Positions 17,995-27,297 of a DNA stretch of 64,000 bases are shown one piece after another. Source of the stretch: Aphanocapsa lilacina HA4352-LM1 (GTDB lineage: Bacteria > Cyanobacteriota > Cyanobacteriia > Gloeobacterales > Gloeobacteraceae); NCBI GenBank assembly GCA_019359725.1, contig JAHHGR010000010.1:18341-82340 (forward strand), in the 5' to 3' direction. Below the pieces are notes generated by a model, which searched no databases, was not told the origin of the DNA, and saw only the letters and a list, made by a program, of their open reading frames with translations. Each line of letters starts with the position of its first letter. Position 1 is the first letter of the stretch. The translations under genes and the position numbers were made by a program.

Positions 17995-18212
17995 GTTGTT
18001 TTGCGGCAAATCGCAACACACATGAACGCAGCTTTTGTTGCGATGCTCGCCCTGCGGAGGGAATGGCCGTTCCGTTAGGATAGGGACATACAGGACAGCC
18101 GGGTTCAACCGTACGGGGGAGACCACCGTATTTGTCCCGGGCTAGGCTGGGATAATCAGGCTGACTGGTAAGTGAGCATTCCCACTCCACCATTACTGGA
18201 AGGAAGGAGAGT

Positions 18213-18845
18213 ATGAAACGGTCGCTGTTATCCCTTGCGGTTGTGGGTCTGGTGGGTGCCACCGGTGCTTTCCTGCCCGTGCAGGCACAGCAGTATTCGC
18301 AGTACGAATACAATCGCGGGGGCAACCGCCAGTTCGATGTCGGCGTCACCCGGTTGGCACCCGGAACGATCGTCCCGGTGTCGACCGCCGACCAGCAGGG
18401 AACCGTCTACCTGGATCCGGGCACAGCCAAATTGACTTCAATGGTGATCGCCGAGGACGTCTACGACGCCAACGGCAACATCGCCCTGCCTGCAGGCACC
18501 GAGATCCGCGGCACCTTCAAGCCGGTCAAAGGGGGCCTGCGCTTCTTTGCCGACTCCGCTTCGATTAATGGCCGCTACTACACGATGCGCGCCAGTTCCC
18601 GCGTCCTGAAGGACATCAAAGATCCCCGTCAGACGTCCGCCGGCAACATCGCCGCCGACGCCGGCATTGGTGCGGCGGGCGGTGCCCTGGTCGGCTCGCT
18701 GTTTGGCGGCGCGGGCTGGGGCGCTCTGGGCGGCGCCATCGCCGGTACTGCTATCGGCAACGCCGGTGCGTCCCAGGTCGTGGTCATCAGTGACAACGAC
18801 CCGGTCGATCTGCGCCTCGAAGCCCCTCTGACGCTGCGCTACTAA
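18213..18845 (+). CDS. secreted glycine-zipper protein, function unknown
   Basis: A 210-residue protein with a signal peptide (about residues 1-25, MKRSLLSLAVVGLVGATGAF...QAQ). A beta-rich middle (APGTIVPVSTADQ, IALPAGTEIRGTFKPV) somewhat recalls VirB10/TrbI-type surfaces. It is followed by a glycine-zipper stretch (about 148-185, AGIGAAGGALVGSLFGGAGWGALGGAIAGTAIG) that could insert in or associate with a membrane. GGAAGGAAGGAGAG just before the ATG makes the start secure. The unusually long 218-bp upstream gap has no gene. An RNA structure and strong terminator follow the stop. Confidence 0.75.
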   Translation: MKRSLLSLAVVGLVGATGAFLPVQAQQYSQYEYNRGGNRQFDVGVTRLAPGTIVPVSTADQQGTVYLDPGTAKLTSMVIAEDVYDANGNIALPAGTEIRGTFKPVKGGLRFFADSASINGRYYTMRASSRVLKDIKDPRQTSAGNIAADAGIGAAGGALVGSLFGGAGWGALGGAIAGTAIGNAGASQVVVISDNDPVDLRLEAPLTLRY

Positions 18846-18875
18846 AGTGCGGCGTTATCGAATTCGCTTCGAGAG

Positions 18876-18957
18876 TAGACCTCTTGTATGAACTGGATCA
18901 CGGAACGAGTTTCCGATGGTTTGAGCTGTTTATCTTGGCATTCGCGCAAGAGGTCTA
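18876..18957 (+). ncRNA. structured RNA element or 3' UTR (candidate)
   Basis: TAGACCTCTTG at 18876-18886 pairs perfectly with CAAGAGGTCTA at 18947-18957, enclosing about 60 nt. Inside is a second small hairpin, CGGAA/TTCCG (18901-18915). An intrinsic terminator starts 3 nt later. The arrangement of closing stem, internal hairpin and terminator suggests either a processed 3' UTR of the glycine-zipper gene or an independent small RNA of about 120 nt. There is no open reading frame of note inside. No known RNA family was recognised. Confidence 0.4.
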
Positions 18958-18959
18958 GT

Positions 18960-18997
18960 GTGCGCCCCGGCGGGATTTTCCGCCGGGGCGCACTTTT
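18960..18997 (+). terminator. intrinsic terminator
   Basis: A 14-bp GC-rich stem (GTGCGCCCCGGCGG with CCGCCGGGGCGCAC, 18960-18973 and 18980-18993), a 6-nt loop and a following TTTT form a textbook Rho-independent terminator on the plus strand. It also separates the convergent RTX gene. Confidence 0.9.
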
Positions 18998-19014
18998 CAG
19001 TTGACCGTACCAGT

Positions 19015-19593
19015 TCAGTCAAAATTCGAATAGTACTCGATCTCGTCGTAGCCGTCCCGATCGGTGGAACTGGGCAAAGGCCCGTCGATCGCAGCGTCGG
19101 TGTCGTGTTCGTAGTAGATATAATCTCGGCCCTCGCCGCCCTCGAGCAGATCCCGGTCGGTGTCCTCACCGCCGTCGAGATTGTCGACTCCTGGACCACC
19201 CCGCAATTCGTCCTCGCCTTCGTTGCCCCTCAAAAAATCGTTGCCGTAGCCACCGTAGAGCTCGTCGTCGCCCTGGCCGCCACGGAGGATGTCGTCTTCA
19301 GACCCCCCTTCCAGGTGATCGTTGCCCAGGTTGCCGTCCAGGGTCAGTGGCACCCGCGCGCCGTCGCCGTCGATATAGTCGTCCCCGCCGCGCGCATCGA
19401 TGTGCAGGGGCCGCTCGGCTAGATCGTCATTATCAAAAGTCCAGGTGCGATCGTCCCAACCGGTGGCATCGGCGGCAATGTTGCCGGGATGGGAGTCCCG
19501 GCGAACGGTGGTCGTTTCATCGTTGCTTAAAATCGTAAAGTTGTCGTTCCCCGACGTACCTTCGATAAAAGTACGCTGTTGTTGCTCAGCCAT
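19015..19593 (-). CDS. small RTX-type calcium-binding repeat protein
   Basis: A 192-residue acidic protein, Asp/Gly-rich throughout, lacking an N-terminal signal peptide. It carries several GGxGxDxLx nonapeptide units (ARGGDDYIDGDG, GNLGNDHLEGGSEDDILRGGQGDDELYGGYGNDFLRGNEGEDELRGG, LEGGEGRDYIYYE). RTX units bind Ca2+ and fold into a beta-roll after type I secretion. Here there is only the repeat region and no effector domain, and no type I secretion genes are nearby. It may be a free-standing secreted calcium-binding protein. ATG start at 19593. Confidence 0.85.
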   Translation of the reverse strand: MAEQQQRTFIEGTSGNDNFTILSNDETTTVRRDSHPGNIAADATGWDDRTWTFDNDDLAERPLHIDARGGDDYIDGDGARVPLTLDGNLGNDHLEGGSEDDILRGGQGDDELYGGYGNDFLRGNEGEDELRGGPGVDNLDGGEDTDRDLLEGGEGRDYIYYEHDTDAAIDGPLPSSTDRDGYDEIEYYSNFD

Positions 19594-19642
19594 GCTCCGC
19601 TCCTTGCTCTACGCTTGGCGGCTCCTAGGGAGAGGCGGATTC

Positions 19643-19912
19643 TCAAAAAGCCTGAATCCATTCGTATATTTCGTAGCTCGCCCAGATCTGGTGCTGCCAG
19701 TACGGGTCGGCTTCGACCAGGGTGCGCGCCTCGGTTTCGGAGTCGGCCTCGTAGATGCCGAAGACGCGGGTGAGGTCGCGGGTGGGACCGATGGTGATCA
19801 CTTTGCCCTCGGCTTTGAGTCGGGCCAGGCGCTCCAGGTGCGCCTCACGGTAAGGGGCACGCTTTTCGAGCACATCCGGGCAGTAGGTGCCGCTCAGAAC
19901 ATACTTGGGCAT
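19643..19912 (-). CDS. YciI-like protein
   Basis: An 89-residue protein with the YciI/YCII-related ferredoxin-like fold signature. MPKYVLSGTYCPDVLEKRAPYREAHLERL leads into KAEGKVITIGPT and the conserved VFGIYEADSETEARTLVEADPY, ending in IYEWIQAF. Members often have a His-Asp pair and unknown or dehydrochlorinase-like roles. The ATG at 19912 gives the normal family length; upstream in-frame codons overlap the trpE promoter region and look non-coding. It is divergent from trpE, with 53 bp between the starts. Confidence 0.88.
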   Translation of the reverse strand: MPKYVLSGTYCPDVLEKRAPYREAHLERLARLKAEGKVITIGPTRDLTRVFGIYEADSETEARTLVEADPYWQHQIWASYEIYEWIQAF

Positions 19913-19965
19913 GGGTAGATTGTGCCACAGGGGGGCGATAATGGCGGGATGACTGGAGGGCCGCG

Positions 19966-21492
19966 ATGGTTGCGCCGGACTTTGAGCGCTTCGAGGCACT
20001 GGCAAAAGACGGCAGTTTTATCCCTGTGTACCGCGAGATCCTGGCGGATCTCGAAACGCCGGTCTCCGCCTGGTACCGCGTCTGCGCCGGGGCGCGGGAA
20101 AGTTTTTTGCTCGAATCGGTCGAAGGGGGCGAAAGGCTCGGACGCTACAGCTTCCTGGGGTGCGAGCCGCTCTGGACCCTCGCCGCCCGGGGCGATGCCT
20201 GCGAGCAGACTTTTCGCGACGGCGGCCGGATGACCCACAGGGGCGACCCGTTCGCGGTGCTCGATCGCTGTCTGGAGCCTTACCGGCCGGTGCACCTGCC
20301 GGAGTTGCCGCCGGGGATCGGGGGGCTTTTTGGTTACTGGGGCTACGAACTGATTCGCTGGATCGAACCGACGGTGCCCGTGTACAGCGATCCCGACGGC
20401 CTGCCCGACGGCTTCTGGATGCAGGTCGATTCGCTGCTCATCTTCGATCAAATCAAGCGCAAGATCTGGGTGATTGCCTACGCGGATCTGCGCGAGAGCG
20501 ACACGGCGAGCGCCTACCGACTCGCCGGCCAAAAAGTGGACGCGCTGGTGGATCGATTGGCCCGGCCCGCCGCCAAGGCCGAGCCCCTGGGCCTGGAGTG
20601 GACGCCCCACAGGGTCCAAGCCCAGAGTACCTTCAGCCGCGAGCAGTACTGTGGGGCCGTCGAGCGCGCCCGCGAATATATCCGGGCTGGGGATATCTTT
20701 CAGGTGGTACTCGCCCAGCGCTTCAGCACACCCTTTGCGGGCGAGAGCTTTGATCTCTACCGGATGCTGAGGGCGATCAACCCTTCGCCCTACATGGCTT
20801 ACTACCGGTTCGGCGATTTTCAGCTCATCGGTTCGAGCCCGGAGGTGATGGTGCGTCTGGATCGGCGCGACGGGGGAGCCCTCGCCACCGTCCGGCCAAT
20901 CGCGGGCACCCGGCGGCGCGGCCAGAGCGAAGCGGAGGACCGCTGGCTCGAAAAAGATCTGCTCGCCGATCCTAAAGAGGTGGCCGAGCACGTCATGCTC
21001 GTGGACCTGGGGCGAAACGACCTGGGCCGGGTGTGCAAGCCGGGCAGCGTGCGGGTGGACGAACTGCTCACCGTCGAGCGCTACTCCCACGTCATGCACA
21101 TCGTCTCCAACGTCACCGGTGAACTGGCCCCCGGTGCCGGGGCATGGGATCTGCTCAGGGCCACTTTTCCGGCCGGTACGGTAAGTGGTGCCCCCAAAAT
21201 CCGGGCGATGGAGATTATCCACGAACTCGAACCCTTTCGGCGCGGACCCTACGCGGGTGCCTACGGCTACTACAGCTTCGACGGCCAGCTCAACACCGCC
21301 ATCACCATCCGCACGCTGGTCGTCCACGGGGGGCTCGCCAATATCCAGGCCGGGGCGGGTCTGGTGGCCGACTCCGTACCCGAAAGCGAGTACGAGGAAA
21401 CGCTCAACAAAGCCTGCGGCATGCTCGAAACGATCGCCCGCCTCTCCCGGAGCGGGGGCACGTCCGCTAACGTGGAAGGGCAAGTGCAATAG
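19966..21492 (+). CDS. trpE: anthranilate synthase component I
   Basis: A 508-residue enzyme converting chorismate to anthranilate with a glutamine amidotransferase partner (TrpG), which is not in the window. The N-terminal half has the LLESVEGGERLGRYSFLG motif. The chorismate-binding half has IRAGDIFQVVLAQRF, INPSPYMAYYRFGDFQLIGSSPE, PIAGTRRRG, HVMLVDLGRNDLGRV and FPAGTVSGAPKIRAMEII. GGAGG lies 6 bp upstream of the ATG. LLES is the region where feedback-inhibiting tryptophan binds in the family, so inhibition by tryptophan is likely. Confidence 0.95.
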   Translation: MVAPDFERFEALAKDGSFIPVYREILADLETPVSAWYRVCAGARESFLLESVEGGERLGRYSFLGCEPLWTLAARGDACEQTFRDGGRMTHRGDPFAVLDRCLEPYRPVHLPELPPGIGGLFGYWGYELIRWIEPTVPVYSDPDGLPDGFWMQVDSLLIFDQIKRKIWVIAYADLRESDTASAYRLAGQKVDALVDRLARPAAKAEPLGLEWTPHRVQAQSTFSREQYCGAVERAREYIRAGDIFQVVLAQRFSTPFAGESFDLYRMLRAINPSPYMAYYRFGDFQLIGSSPEVMVRLDRRDGGALATVRPIAGTRRRGQSEAEDRWLEKDLLADPKEVAEHVMLVDLGRNDLGRVCKPGSVRVDELLTVERYSHVMHIVSNVTGELAPGAGAWDLLRATFPAGTVSGAPKIRAMEIIHELEPFRRGPYAGAYGYYSFDGQLNTAITIRTLVVHGGLANIQAGAGLVADSVPESEYEETLNKACGMLETIARLSRSGGTSANVEGQVQ

Positions 21493-21511
21493 CCACCCGC
21501 AATAGCCACCC
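21486..21511 (+). repeat. 13-bp perfect tandem duplication
   Basis: GCAATAGCCACCC occurs twice head to tail (21486-21498 and 21499-21511). It spans the trpE stop codon and ends exactly at the ATG of the next gene, so the second copy has lengthened the trpE-thioredoxin spacer by 13 bp. Confidence 0.9.
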
Positions 21512-22051
21512 ATGGAAAGCGCTTCTGAGAACAAAACCGGCATCTGGTTGCGCAACGGCATCGTCGCGCTGGCCTCGGTGCTCATCGCGGTGCTTGTCTT
21601 TTTTGCCGCCCGCAACCAGGCCCCTTCGATGCAGCAGTTGGCGGCGGAGGCGGTGCCCTTGGATGAAGCCCTCGCCAACGGCAAACCGACCCTGGTCGAG
21701 TTCTATGCCGACTGGTGCGCCAGTTGTCAGACGATGGCTCCGACTATCGCCAAGCTCAAGGAGCGCTACGGCGAGCAGGCCAACTTCGTAATGCTCAACG
21801 TCGATAATCCCCGCTGGCTGCCCGAACTGCAGCAGTACAAGGTGTCTGGAATACCCCACTACGCATTTTTGGACGCAGCGGCCCGTCCTCTAGGATCGGC
21901 CATCGGTCTGCAGCCCTCGCAGGTCTTGGAAGACAATGTGGTCGCTTTGGCGGCGGGGGCTGAAACGCTGCCCAAGGCAGGCGCCCCCGCCGGCCAGACC
22001 TCGAAATTCACCCCACCCAAAAAAGTCGACCAGCCCCGCGATCACTCTTAA
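21512..22051 (+). CDS. membrane-anchored thioredoxin-like protein (TxlA/HCF164-like)
   Basis: A 179-residue protein. It has one N-terminal transmembrane helix (about residues 14-33, GIVALASVLIAVLVFFAA) and a thioredoxin fold (about 45-145). The active site is WCASC (family usual WCxxC), followed by the cis-Pro loop VSGIPHYAFLD. HCF164/TxlA proteins pass reducing equivalents from CcdA to apocytochromes in cytochrome b6f and c biogenesis. The neighbouring gene 16 bp downstream is CcdA-like, so the two very likely form one relay. No clear Shine-Dalgarno is seen, because the spacer is the duplicated 13-mer. Confidence 0.9.
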   Translation: MESASENKTGIWLRNGIVALASVLIAVLVFFAARNQAPSMQQLAAEAVPLDEALANGKPTLVEFYADWCASCQTMAPTIAKLKERYGEQANFVMLNVDNPRWLPELQQYKVSGIPHYAFLDAAARPLGSAIGLQPSQVLEDNVVALAAGAETLPKAGAPAGQTSKFTPPKKVDQPRDHS

Positions 22052-22067
22052 TCGAAGCGAGCAAGCC

Positions 22068-22796
22068 GTGAGCGAAGCGTTGCAACTGTGGCTGTATCAG
22101 ATCGAGCAGGGGGCCGAGCAACTGGCTAGGGCTCAGCTCGCCCAGATTTCTCCCACCAGTTTTTTGCTGTTGTACCTGATTGGCCTCGCCACCAGTTTCA
22201 CCCCCTGCATCCTTTCGATGCTGCCGGTCACGATCGGCTATATCGGCGGCTACCAGTCGCGCTCGCGCTTCGAATCGCTCGTACAATCCGGCTGGTTCGC
22301 CCTGGGTCTGGCTGTCACCATCACCGGCCTCGGCCTGGTGGCGACGATACCAGGTATGCTTTACGGCCAGGTGGGCACCGGCTGGTTCATCGCCATGGGC
22401 GCTCTGGCTATTTTGATGGGCTTCAACCTGCTGGGGCTGATTCCCTTGCGGCTGCCCCAGTTCAATGGCTTTGATCTAGCCAAGGACACGCCCCAGTCGC
22501 TCAAGTCGCTGCTCACCGGCGCCACCTTCGGTCTGGTCGCTTCCCCTTGCTCAACACCGGTGCTCATTGCGCTTCTCGCCTGGGTCGCCACCACCGGCAA
22601 TCCGTGGGTAGGGGCGGGGCTGCTGTTTTCTTACTCCATCGGCCATGCCACCCCGCTCATCCTGGCGGGAGCCTTTACCGGCGCCCTGAAGACAATGCTC
22701 TCGCTGCGCCGCTGGTCGGGACTGATCAACCAGGTAAGCGGCATCCTGCTTATTTTCACCGGGACACTCGCCATCTTGAATATCCTCAATCGCTGA
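22068..22796 (+). CDS. ccdA: CcdA-like cytochrome c biogenesis transmembrane protein
   Basis: About 242 residues from a GTG at 22068, with six transmembrane helices. The redox cysteines sit in FTPCILSMLPVTIGYIGGY (helix 1) and ASPCSTPVLIALLAW (helix 4), the conserved TPC/SPC pair of CcdA. The protein transfers electrons from cytosolic thioredoxin across the membrane to a lumen- or periplasm-facing thioredoxin, here probably the product of the gene just upstream. There is no earlier ATG; the GTG gives the normal length. An in-frame open stretch continues upstream but overlaps the thioredoxin gene. Confidence 0.9.
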   Translation: MSEALQLWLYQIEQGAEQLARAQLAQISPTSFLLLYLIGLATSFTPCILSMLPVTIGYIGGYQSRSRFESLVQSGWFALGLAVTITGLGLVATIPGMLYGQVGTGWFIAMGALAILMGFNLLGLIPLRLPQFNGFDLAKDTPQSLKSLLTGATFGLVASPCSTPVLIALLAWVATTGNPWVGAGLLFSYSIGHATPLILAGAFTGALKTMLSLRRWSGLINQVSGILLIFTGTLAILNILNR

Positions 22797-22805
22797 GGAT
22801 GTGGA

Positions 22806-23294
22806 ATGAGGGCGGCGCTGATTGGGTCAAGTTTGCTTGTGGCACTGTCGAGTGCACCGGTGGCGTATGCACAGACGGCTGCGTACCTGGGGGGCGGATT
22901 GAGTGCCGGATTGACCGGCGGTTCGGGGCCAGGGGAGGGTTCGAGTACTGGCGGGATGGTCACGGGCCGCTACGCCCTGCCGGTGCCGGTGCGTCTCTCG
23001 CTGCGGGGCGATGTCCTCTTTGGGCGCAAAACGGCCTTCGTGCCGACACTGAGCATCGATTTGCCCTTTGAGGGCAACCTCCTCAGTCTCGGGGCAGGAG
23101 CAAGCATCGCCACTGCGGGCGACGATGCCTCGCCCCTGGGCAGCCGCAGTGCCTTTGTGCTGCGCACCGGGTTCGATCGATTTATCGAGGACAGCAGTCT
23201 GGTGCTGGTAAGCAGCTTCCTGGTCGGCTTCGGTGCTTACTCAGATAGCGGCACCGCCGTCGCCTTCAACGTGGGGCTGGCGGTGGGATTTTGA
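22806..23294 (+). CDS. exported beta-rich protein, function unknown
   Basis: A 162-residue protein with a clear signal peptide (about residues 1-22, LLVALSSAPVAYAQ). A glycine-rich start (YLGGGLSAGLTGGSGPGEGSSTGG) leads to amphipathic strands (YALPVPVRLSLRGDVLFG, TLSIDLPFEGNLLSLGAGAS, AFVLRTGF, AFNVGLAVGF) ending in Phe, which suggests a small outer-membrane barrel. GAGG lies about 7 bp before the ATG and the gene is 9 bp after ccdA, so it may be cotranscribed. No family recognised. Confidence 0.65.
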   Translation: MRAALIGSSLLVALSSAPVAYAQTAAYLGGGLSAGLTGGSGPGEGSSTGGMVTGRYALPVPVRLSLRGDVLFGRKTAFVPTLSIDLPFEGNLLSLGAGASIATAGDDASPLGSRSAFVLRTGFDRFIEDSSLVLVSSFLVGFGAYSDSGTAVAFNVGLAVGF

Positions 23295-23383
23295 AACTGC
23301 CGATTCGCGGGGATCATTCTTTGTATAGATGATGGTCGGTACCGATGATGGGTCAAATAGAGTCAGAAGCCAGCAGTTTTGAA

Positions 23384-24481
23384 ATGTCTGTGAAAAATCG
23401 TGTTTTGATTCTCGGCGGGCAGGGACGTATCGGCGCTGCTGTGGCAAGCGATCTGGTCAACCACACCCAGGCGCGCGTGGTGATCACCGGCCGTACCGAG
23501 AAGACCGGCCCGGCCCTCGCAAACCAAATGGGTCCGCGCGTAAGCTTTTTGGCGCTCGATCTGGAGGACCGTTCCCGGTTGGAGACGGCCATCGCCGATA
23601 CCGACCTGGTTGTCCACTGCACCGGGCCGTTCCACCACCGCGACGGGACCGTGCTCAAAACCTGCATCGAGCGGCGGGTCGATTATCTCGACGTCAGCGA
23701 CTACCGCGACTACACGATTGCTGCTTTGGCATTGCGAGAGCAGGCCGAAGCAGCGGGGGTGACGGCGATCGTCAATTCGGGGATCTTCCCGGGCATCTCC
23801 AACAGCATGGTCCGGCAGGCGGCCGAGCACCTCGACAGGCCGCAAGCGATCCATTTGAGTTATATCGTGCAGGGATCCGGGGGAGCCGGGGTGACGGTGA
23901 TGCGCACGACGTTCCTGGGGCTCAAGCGACCCTTCAAAGCCTGGCTCGGCGGCGAATGGCAGGAGGTCAAACCCTACACCGGCCACGAAACGGTGCAATT
24001 TCCCCAGGGGCCAGGCTCGGTCTACTGGTTCGATATGCCCGAGAGTTACACCCTGAGCAGGACCTTCCCGGTACACACGGTGGTGACCAAGTTCGGCGTC
24101 GACCCGGACTTCTACAATCAACTCACCTGGATGGCTGCCCACTGGTTACCGGACGCGTGGATGCGCAATCCGAATGCGATCGAGTTTTTATCGCAGGTCA
24201 GCCACCAGATGACATCGATCACCGACAGCTTCAGCGGCATCGGCGTGCGCATCCGTGCCCAGGTCTCGGGCCTCAAGGACGGCCAACCCGCCAGACGCAC
24301 CGCCCTGCTCACCCACGAAAACACCACCGCCGCCTGCGGCATCGGCACCGGCAGCCTCGCCGAATTGATGCTCACCGGCGAAGTGCACAAGCCCGGCGTC
24401 TGGACCGTAGACGAGGCGTTGCCTACGCCGTTGTTTGAAAAAGCGATGGCCGGCCGGGGCATAAAGATTCTGTTCGAGTAA
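23384..24481 (+). CDS. saccharopine dehydrogenase family (NAD(P)-binding) protein
   Basis: About 365 residues starting MSVKNRVLILGGQGRIGAAVASDL, a Rossmann fold typical of the saccharopine-dehydrogenase/YccA-like family. It continues with DTDLVVHCTGPFHHRDGTVLKTCIERRVDYLDVSDYRDY and a conserved SGIFPGISNSMV segment. An in-frame ATG at 23345 would add 13 residues without Rossmann character, so I prefer 23384, though neither start has a good Shine-Dalgarno. Family members include true saccharopine dehydrogenases, homospermidine synthases and prenyl-reductase-like proteins. The substrate is undetermined here. Confidence 0.85.
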   Translation: MSVKNRVLILGGQGRIGAAVASDLVNHTQARVVITGRTEKTGPALANQMGPRVSFLALDLEDRSRLETAIADTDLVVHCTGPFHHRDGTVLKTCIERRVDYLDVSDYRDYTIAALALREQAEAAGVTAIVNSGIFPGISNSMVRQAAEHLDRPQAIHLSYIVQGSGGAGVTVMRTTFLGLKRPFKAWLGGEWQEVKPYTGHETVQFPQGPGSVYWFDMPESYTLSRTFPVHTVVTKFGVDPDFYNQLTWMAAHWLPDAWMRNPNAIEFLSQVSHQMTSITDSFSGIGVRIRAQVSGLKDGQPARRTALLTHENTTAACGIGTGSLAELMLTGEVHKPGVWTVDEALPTPLFEKAMAGRGIKILFE

Positions 24482-24561
24482 CGGCACCGCTCAAAATTGA
24501 AAACCGCCAGGTGATTGGAGACGGTTCTGGAGACACTCCGTCGGACAAGACTAGACATTAA

Positions 24562-24634
24562 CGGGCACGGCGGGGATCGAACCCACGACCTTTCGCTCCG
24601 GAGGCGAACGCTCTATCCGCTGAGCTACGTGCCC
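24562..24634 (-). tRNA. tRNA-Arg (CCG)
   Basis: On the minus strand GGGCACG pairs with CGTGCCC as acceptor. The D arm is GCTCAGCGGATAGAGC. The anticodon stem-loop TTCGC-CTCCGGA-GCGAA has anticodon CCG, and the T arm contains GTTCGATCC. The tRNA is 73 nt with no encoded CCA and reads the CGG arginine codon, common in a GC-rich genome. Confidence 0.96.
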
Positions 24635-24637
24635 AAG

Positions 24638-24656
24638 GCTACCAAACGATGGTAGC
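24638..24656 (-). terminator. hairpin between ahcY and tRNA-Arg
   Basis: GCTACCA and TGGTAGC (24638-24644 and 24650-24656) pair around a 5-nt loop, between the ahcY stop and the 5' end of tRNA-Arg on the same strand. There is no T run in the minus direction. It could be a weak ahcY terminator or a processing signal ahead of the tRNA. Confidence 0.4.
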
Positions 24657-24671
24657 ATTTTGCCGTTTCGG

Positions 24672-26024
<1,353 letters not shown>

Positions 26025-26082
26025 CTATCACTCAAACTAGGATACCTTATTGCCGTTTGCGCCCGGAGCGCGGACGGCCGAG

Positions 26083-26460
26083 ATGACCCAAATGCCTCAG
26101 CGCTACACCGTCGCGATCCGCGATCCTGCCCGCGGCCGGGTTTACCACCTGCGCGCTCGCGAAGATCAGTACATTTTACGCGAGGCTGAGGCCCAGGGTA
26201 TTGCCCTACCTTTCTCCTGCCGCAACGGTGCGTGCACCACCTGTGCCGCTCGGGTGCTCACCGGCCGCTTGCGCCAGCCCGAGGCGATGGGCCTTTGCGG
26301 CGAACTGCAGGCCCAGGGTTACGCGCTATTGTGCGTTTCCTACGCCCAGTCGGATCTTGAAGTCGAACTGCAGGACGAGGATGAAGTGTACATGCTGCAG
26401 TTTGGGCAAAACTTCGCCCAGGGACAGGTTGCCGCCGGTCTGCCCCTGGAAGGGGACTAG
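26083..26460 (+). CDS. plant-type [2Fe-2S] ferredoxin
   Basis: About 125 residues with the cluster motif CRNGACTTC (CX4CX2C) near residue 47 and a fourth Cys in ALLCVSYAQSD about 40 residues on, the plant/cyanobacterial ferredoxin pattern. An acidic C-terminal half follows (LEVELQDEDEVYML), with a tail somewhat longer than photosynthetic PetF (about 97 residues), so it may be an accessory isoform. The start is uncertain: ATG 26083 is preferred, and ATG 26092 or the open stretch upstream are alternatives. tlyA follows 3 bp later. Confidence 0.9.
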   Translation: MTQMPQRYTVAIRDPARGRVYHLRAREDQYILREAEAQGIALPFSCRNGACTTCAARVLTGRLRQPEAMGLCGELQAQGYALLCVSYAQSDLEVELQDEDEVYMLQFGQNFAQGQVAAGLPLEGD

Positions 26461-26463
26461 ACC

Positions 26464-27276
26464 ATGGCCGAGCGACCGGCGCGGCTCCGGCTCGATCAGA
26501 TCCTGGTCGAACGGGGCCTGGCTGAAAGCCGCCAGAAAGCCCAGGCTCTGATTCGGGCCGGGCAGGTGCGCGTGGGCGGCGAGCGGTTCGACAAGCCCGG
26601 TTCGTTGTGCCCGGCCGATAGCGAAGTGTCGGTGGCCACCGCTTCGCCTTTCGTCTCGCGCGGCGGCGAGAAGCTCACGGGGGCGCTCGCGCGCTTCGAT
26701 GTGCAAATTGGGGGCCGCGTCTGTCTGGATGGCGGCATCTCCACCGGCGGATTTACCGATTGTCTGCTGCAGCGGGGAGCAGCGCGGGTCTACGGCATCG
26801 ATGTCGGTTACGGCCAGGTGGCCTGGAAACTGCGCACCGACCCGCGCGTGGTACTCAAAGAGCGCACCAACCTGCGCTATCTAACATCCGCCGAACTCTA
26901 CAGCCCAGGCGATCCCTGGCCGGATCTGGCGACGGCGGATGTATCGTTCATATCGCTCAAGCTGGTGCTCGGTCCCCTCCGGCAATTGCTGCTGCCACCG
27001 CGCGAAGTGCTGCTGCTGGTCAAGCCGCAGTTCGAGGCGGGCCGGGAGCGCGTCGGCAAGAACGGCGTCGTGCGCGACCCGGCTGTCCACCGGGAGGTCA
27101 TCGCTGCAGTCTGGCGGACGGCTCAGGCGTTCGGATGGGGTTATCGGGGTCTGTGTCCCTCGCCGATTGCGGGCCCGGCGGGCAACCACGAGTACTGGCT
27201 GTGGTTGTCCGAAGTCCATGGAGTGCTCTTGCAGAGTGAATCCATCGCCCGGGCGGTCGCAGAGGTTCTCACCTGA
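26464..27276 (+). CDS. tlyA: TlyA family rRNA (cytidine-2'-O)-methyltransferase
   Basis: A 270-residue protein with an N-terminal S4 RNA-binding domain (RLDQILVERGLAESRQKAQALIRAGQVRVGG, about residues 7-37) and an FtsJ-like methyltransferase domain. The latter contains SRGGEKLTGAL, CLDGGISTGGFTDCLLQRGAARVYGIDVGYGQ (SAM site) and TADVSFISLKLVL, ending with LVKPQFEAGRERVGKNGVV and PAGNHEYWLWL. Family members methylate 16S and/or 23S rRNA cytidines. Which site is used here is not visible. It is directly downstream of the ferredoxin and likely cotranscribed. Confidence 0.93.
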   Translation: MAERPARLRLDQILVERGLAESRQKAQALIRAGQVRVGGERFDKPGSLCPADSEVSVATASPFVSRGGEKLTGALARFDVQIGGRVCLDGGISTGGFTDCLLQRGAARVYGIDVGYGQVAWKLRTDPRVVLKERTNLRYLTSAELYSPGDPWPDLATADVSFISLKLVLGPLRQLLLPPREVLLLVKPQFEAGRERVGKNGVVRDPAVHREVIAAVWRTAQAFGWGYRGLCPSPIAGPAGNHEYWLWLSEVHGVLLQSESIARAVAEVLT

Positions 27277-27297
27277 AAAGAGGATGGGTAGCAATCA

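Noticed and set aside
19894..21684. A 596-codon minus-strand open frame.
   Set aside because: Antisense to trpE, which is intact and well supported.
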